Shown in pieces: positions 60,944 through 64,000 of a DNA stretch of 64,000 nt. Every line of letters begins with the position of its first letter. The stretch's first letter is position 1. Origin of the DNA: Microbacterium aurugineum (GTDB lineage: Bacteria > Actinomycetota > Actinomycetes > Actinomycetales > Microbacteriaceae); assembly GCF_023101205.1 (NCBI RefSeq), contig NZ_CP078078.1:2046001-2110000 (forward strand), given 5' to 3'. The notes under the pieces are model-generated. The model made no database searches. It saw nothing but the letters and a program-made list of their open reading frames with translations, and was not told the origin of the DNA. Both the position numbers and the translations under genes were made by a program.

Positions 60944-62428
60944 TCAGCGGTCGAGCCAGCGGAGCGGGATGTCGATGACCACCTCGGTGCCCTCGCCGTC
61001 GCTCCCCCGCCACTCGATCGTGCCGCCGAGCTCGCCCTGGATGAGTGTGCGGATGATCTGCGTCCCGAGCCCCTGACCGATCCGGCCTTCCGGCAGGCCC
61101 AGACCGGTATCGCGCACCGTCACGCGGAGGTTCTCCTCCGTGCGCTTGGCGTCGATGGTCACGATGCCCTCTTGGCCTGCCAGACCGTGCTCGACCGCGT
61201 TGGTCACGACCTCGGTGAGCGCGAGAGCGAGCGGTGTCGCATACTCGCTCGGAAGCACACCGAAGCGCCCGGTCGACTGCGTGCGCGCGCGGGTGCTCGG
61301 CGCCGATGCCACCTCCGCCACGAGCTTGAGCACGCGGTGGAAGACCTCGTCGAAATCGACCTTCTGCGTGAGTCCCTGCGCGAGCGTGTCATGCACCACC
61401 GCGATGGCGTCGACACGGCGCATGGCCTGTGTGAGCGCGTCTCTGGCCTCATCGGAGTGCGTGCGGCGGGCTTGGATCCGCAGCAGCGAGGCCACCGTCT
61501 GCAGATTGTTCTTCACCCGGTGGTGGATCTCGCGGATCGTCGCATCCTTGGTGATGAGCTCCTGCTCCTGGTGACGGAGTTCCGACACATCGCGGCACAG
61601 CACGATCGCCCCGATGCGGGTGCCGTGGTCCTTCAGCGGGATCGCACGCAAGGACACCGTGACACCCCGCGCCTCGATGTCGGTCCGCCAGGGGGCGCGC
61701 CCTGTGACGACGACCGGGAGTGACTCGTCGACCTGCCGCGAAGGCGGCACCAAACGCGTGGTGACTTCGGCGAGGGACTCCCCCTCGAGTTCGTCGTCGA
61801 AGCCCATCCTGTTGAAGGCGGACAGAGCGTTCGGACTCGCGAACGTGCTGATCCCGTCCACGTCGATGCGGATCAGGCCGTCCGACGCGCGAGGGGCGCC
61901 TCGGCGCGGCGAGGTCGGTGCTGCGAGGTCGGGGAAGCTCCCGTCCGCGATCATCCGGAACAGGTCGTTCGCGCACTCGTCGAAGGTGATCTGCTGGCGA
62001 GACGGCGTCCGCAGCTCACCCAGGTTGGTGTGCCTGGTGACCACGCCGATCGCTGTGGGGGCTGTGCCTGTGTCCCGGCGTTCGGGCACGATCGGCACGG
62101 CTCGGACCCGCGTCGGCGTCTCCTCGAACCAGTCCGGCGATGAGGAATCCACGATCTCGGCCGACTCGAAAGCGCCCTGCACCTGCGTACGCCACTGAGG
62201 CCGGACCCGCTCCCCGACGATGTCACGATAGAAGAGCGTGGCCGCACCACTCGGGCGTGCGTGCGCGACCGCGATGAAGGAGCCGTCCTCGGTCTGGATC
62301 CAGATGACGATGTCGGCGGACGCGAGATCGGCGAGGAGCTGTCCGTCTCCGGCGAGACGATGGAGCCACTCCACGTCGCTGTCGGTCAGGAGGCCCTGGG
62401 CATGGGCGAGATCGCTGAGGGTTGACAC
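60944..62428 (-). CDS. pdtaS: Sensor histidine kinase, PdtaS-like (HisKA_2 family)
   Basis: This 494-residue soluble kinase has an N-terminal GAF-like domain (about 10-165), a PAS domain (about 180-285) and a HisKA_2 dimerisation domain with REIHHRVKNNLQTVASLLRI (phospho-His in HHRVKN near residue 303). HATPase_c follows (ALTEVVTNAVEHGL, DTGLGLPEGRIGQGLG). No transmembrane segment is seen. PdtaS phosphorylates the RNA-binding antiterminator PdtaR in mycobacteria; no pdtaR gene is in this window. The GTG follows TAGGCT by 6 bases (leaderless). Confidence 0.87.
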   Translation of the reverse strand: MSTLSDLAHAQGLLTDSDVEWLHRLAGDGQLLADLASADIVIWIQTEDGSFIAVAHARPSGAATLFYRDIVGERVRPQWRTQVQGAFESAEIVDSSSPDWFEETPTRVRAVPIVPERRDTGTAPTAIGVVTRHTNLGELRTPSRQQITFDECANDLFRMIADGSFPDLAAPTSPRRGAPRASDGLIRIDVDGISTFASPNALSAFNRMGFDDELEGESLAEVTTRLVPPSRQVDESLPVVVTGRAPWRTDIEARGVTVSLRAIPLKDHGTRIGAIVLCRDVSELRHQEQELITKDATIREIHHRVKNNLQTVASLLRIQARRTHSDEARDALTQAMRRVDAIAVVHDTLAQGLTQKVDFDEVFHRVLKLVAEVASAPSTRARTQSTGRFGVLPSEYATPLALALTEVVTNAVEHGLAGQEGIVTIDAKRTEENLRVTVRDTGLGLPEGRIGQGLGTQIIRTLIQGELGGTIEWRGSDGEGTEVVIDIPLRWLDR

Positions 62429-62452
62429 CCTTCCAGCCTACGGTCAGATCGG

Positions 62453-62839
62453 TCAGAGAATCGCCAGGGAGGTCGCGCGCCAGCGTCGGTCGATCCCATC
62501 CAGTCTCACCGCGACCGCCCGCGTGCGCCCCGGTCCGGCCACCACGACGACCGCTTCGATGACCCCGTCGATCGGAGCCGTCACCCGCAGGGACCGGATC
62601 TCGAACGTCGGGCGAGCGGGAGCGACCCCGCGCGCGCTGCGCGCCCTCGCCGACAGGTTCGCCCGGGTCACCAGGCTGCGGAACGCGTCTTCGCTGAACC
62701 ACCGCGCGAGCTGATCGACCTCACGGACGCCGGCGAGCACTTCGAGCACACCGCGGGTGAGACTGCGCAGGAGCGGTGCGGGATCGGGCAGTTCGCTGGT
62801 CGGTGTCGGCTGCGGAGCGAAGTACTCGTGAGGCGTCAT
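62453..62839 (-). CDS. Rv3235-like protein
   Basis: This 128-residue protein is Pro-rich for its first 25 residues, then helical with VLEVLAGVREVDQLARWFSE and EDAFRSLVTRA, and ends in a beta-rich segment WRATSLAIL. This is the actinobacterial Rv3235 family pattern, usually found near secA and whiB genes and of unknown function. The ATG at 62839 lies about 25 bases from AT-poor sequence with no clear Shine-Dalgarno, but the frame closes soon upstream. Confidence 0.65.
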   Translation of the reverse strand: MTPHEYFAPQPTPTSELPDPAPLLRSLTRGVLEVLAGVREVDQLARWFSEDAFRSLVTRANLSARARSARGVAPARPTFEIRSLRVTAPIDGVIEAVVVVAGPGRTRAVAVRLDGIDRRWRATSLAIL

Positions 62840-62921
62840 GTCGATCTCTCGGTCGGGAAGGTCTGCGAGGTCGTCAGTACAGCACCGACCGTCGGGCTCC
62901 CGAACGCTGATCGAGGAAGTA

Positions 62922-62930
62922 TGTGGATAA
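62922..62930. promoter_or_regulatory. Perfect DnaA-box-like 9-mer
   Basis: TGTGGATAA, the complement of the consensus DnaA box TTATCCACA. It lies in the divergent intergenic region between the Rv3235-like gene and the gene at 62970. A second copy in the same orientation is at 63897-63905. Confidence 0.4.
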
Positions 62931-62969
62931 CTCGTACGTCCGAAATCGGCGTCGCCTACGCTCGGTCGG

Positions 62970-63581
62970 GTGCACTGGGACCGACTGTTCGAAGACCTCG
63001 AGGGCCAACTGGCGTCCGAGTGGGAGGCCGAACGCGCCGTACTCGATGCGGAGTCGGAGAGGCTGCGCATCGCCCGGTTGGATCTGCGTGCGCGGCTGCG
63101 GGTTCTCTGCGGCTCCGACACGGACGCCCTGATCGACCTCGTGAACGGTCAACGCCTTCCGGTGACGGTGCGCACTCTCGGGGCCGACTGGATGGCCGTC
63201 GAATCGCGCGGCACCGGGGATGCCGTCCGCGCCCCGGCGGCCGCCCTTCTCGTCCCGCTGCACGCGATCGCCGGCATCACCACCGACCACGGCATGATCC
63301 TGGCGAGCCTCGAGGAGGCCCCTGTCAGCGAGCACGCACTCCGGGAGAGGATGACACTGGGCTTCGTGCTGCGTGATCTCGCGCGGCGCCGCGTCCCCGT
63401 ACACCTCACCACCCGGGTGGGTGAGGTGCACGGCACGATCGATCGCGCGGCCGCGGATCACCTGGATCTGGCGGTGCACGACCCGGGGCAGGCGCGCCTC
63501 GCCGGTGCGGTGCAGGGCTTCCGCATCGTCCCGTTCTCCGCACTGGTCGCGGTGCGTACCGCGGGAGATCAGTTGCCGTGA
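62970..63581 (+). CDS. Conserved-looking protein of unknown function
   Basis: This 203-residue protein has an N-terminal acidic coiled coil (about 5-45: EDLEGQLASEWEAERAVLDA), then two similar beta-rich segments of about 60 residues each. The first contains DALIDLVNGQRLPVTVRTLG and the second MTLGFVLRDLARRRVPVHLT followed by VGEVHGTIDRAAADHLDLAV, reminiscent of small Sm/SH3-like barrels. No family was recognised. The GTG follows TACGCT by 7 bases. Its 3' end overlaps the convergent helix-turn-helix gene by 13 bases. Confidence 0.65.
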   Translation: MHWDRLFEDLEGQLASEWEAERAVLDAESERLRIARLDLRARLRVLCGSDTDALIDLVNGQRLPVTVRTLGADWMAVESRGTGDAVRAPAAALLVPLHAIAGITTDHGMILASLEEAPVSEHALRERMTLGFVLRDLARRRVPVHLTTRVGEVHGTIDRAAADHLDLAVHDPGQARLAGAVQGFRIVPFSALVAVRTAGDQLP

Positions 63582-63847
63582 GCCGACGAGATGCCCCAGA
63601 CCTCGGGGAAGCTCGCCACCTGTGATTGCCTCCACAGCGCCATACGGCGAGACGTCTCCGATTCCTCGGCCAGATAGCCTTCCAGGCTCGACTCCTCCAC
63701 GCGCCAGCGCGGCGGCGACCCGAGCTGAGTTCCTCGCAGTCTGCCCTCGTGCACGAGCTCGATCACCTCGCCCACTCCGATGCTCAGCAGCTCGGCGACC
63801 TGCGCGGGGGCGAGGAATCGCGGCGCGCGCGAGGACGGGGCTGACAT
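63569..63847 (-). CDS. Helix-turn-helix (excisionase/BldC-like) DNA-binding protein
   Basis: This 92-residue protein has a MerR/excisionase-type winged helix-turn-helix at about 10-58: RFLAPAQVAELLSIGVGEVI, then ELVHEGRLRGTQLGSPPRWR and VEESSLEGYLAEE. The C-terminal 30 residues are not conserved-looking. Members act as small DNA-binding regulators or accessory factors. GAGAAT lies 6 bases before the ATG and AGGGAG a little upstream. It diverges from the partial gene at 63945. Confidence 0.72.
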   Translation of the reverse strand: MSAPSSRAPRFLAPAQVAELLSIGVGEVIELVHEGRLRGTQLGSPPRWRVEESSLEGYLAEESETSRRMALWRQSQVASFPEVWGISSAHGN

Positions 63848-63896
63848 GCCCCCATTCTCCCTGACACGCTCCCCCGGATCGGGTCGGACGGAACCC

Positions 63897-63905
63897 TGTG
63901 GATAA
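63897..63905. promoter_or_regulatory. Perfect DnaA-box-like 9-mer (second copy)
   Basis: TGTGGATAA in the divergent region between the helix-turn-helix gene and the gene at 63945, 975 bases from the first copy and in the same orientation. Confidence 0.4.
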
Positions 63906-63944
63906 CCGAGGAAGTCCTGTTTCGATCTCTGTGACGATAGCGCC

Positions 63945-64000
63945 ATGCCTTTCCTCTCCCGACCTCGGCGCGCGTTCTGGGGCGACCTGCGGTTCCTCAT
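63945..64000 (+). CDS. Start of a gene continuing past the window, possibly SAF-domain/CpaB-like
   Basis: Only the first 18 codons are visible (MPFLSRPRRAFWGDLRFL). The ATG follows GACGAT by 6 bases, like many starts in this window. A basic, Trp-containing start leading into what looks like a hydrophobic helix resembles SAF-domain (CpaB/RcpC-like) proteins of related actinobacteria; this is a guess from very little sequence. Confidence 0.35.
   Translation, partial: MPFLSRPRRAFWGDLRFL

Noticed and set aside
63402..63428. CACCTCACC...GGTGAGGTG inverted repeat containing GGGTGA
   Set aside because: It lies wholly inside the coding region at 62970-63581, has a bulge and a different spacing, and is explained by the codons of a Thr-Arg-Val-Gly-Glu-Val stretch.

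Overview
The window is a high-GC, gene-dense stretch of an actinobacterial chromosome, most likely Micrococcales and probably Microbacteriaceae (Microbacterium-like). The assignment rests on family content: a fused 2-oxoglutarate decarboxylase/dehydrogenase (Kgd), a WhiB1-type iron-sulfur regulator, a SigR/RsrA-type sigma/anti-sigma pair next to aroA-rsgA, GuaB1, an Rv3235-like protein, a PdtaS-like kinase and an Eis-like acetyltransferase. I see no rRNA, tRNA, CRISPR array, transposase or prophage gene, and no gene-free stretch longer than 300 bases (the longest are about 150-230 bases).

Layout. 1-17.7 kb: a membrane and stress-adaptation region holding the end of a metal P-type ATPase, a DUF1254 protein, a HAD phosphatase, two SHOCT/DUF6325 modules, two AI-2E-family exporters, a large LuxR-type ATPase regulator (LAL), a multispanning membrane protein, an MscS channel, two SulP transporters and a GAP-family protein. 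Almost every transcription unit here is preceded by the same 17-bp palindrome (TCACCC-N5-GGGTGA), placed 30-31 bases before a -10-like hexamer. I regard this as an undescribed local regulon and the most interesting signal in the window. 17.7-19.7 kb: OhrR-like MarR regulator, quinone oxidoreductase, RidA. 19.7-23.8 kb: dinB, DUF1304, CPBP protease-like, trmB, DUF3097. 23.9-26.8 kb: TPM-domain protein plus PspA (envelope stress). 26.8-30.9 kb: arginase-like protein, a small HExxH protein, an iron-box-controlled SIP protein, a phosphatase, an AhpD-like protein, an alpha/beta hydrolase. 31.0-35.9 kb: complete five-gene peptide-type ABC importer. 36-41 kb: acetyltransferase, ung, SDR, metY, a striking nested hairpin, metX. 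41-50.9 kb: NUDIX, MFS, GNAT, thiamine-binding protein, membrane glycosyltransferase-like protein, nnrD, old yellow enzyme, two CNNM/CBS proteins, guaB1. 51-60 kb: kgd, eis-like, rsrA-sigR, aroA-rsgA-bcp. 60-64 kb: small membrane protein, whiB1, pdtaS-like kinase, Rv3235-like protein, an unknown protein, a helix-turn-helix protein and the start of another gene.

A second window-wide theme is leaderless initiation: about 25 start codons (ATG or GTG) lie 6-7 bases after a TANNNT-like hexamer, often as TANNNT-GGNNNC-RTG, so transcript and coding region probably begin together. Two such starts open very short ORFs (14 and 11 codons) whose stop overlaps the start of the real gene (mscS and the TPM gene). 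I used this signature, or a clear Shine-Dalgarno sequence, to choose starts.

All family names come from motif recognition without database searches. Residue and membrane-segment positions are approximate.
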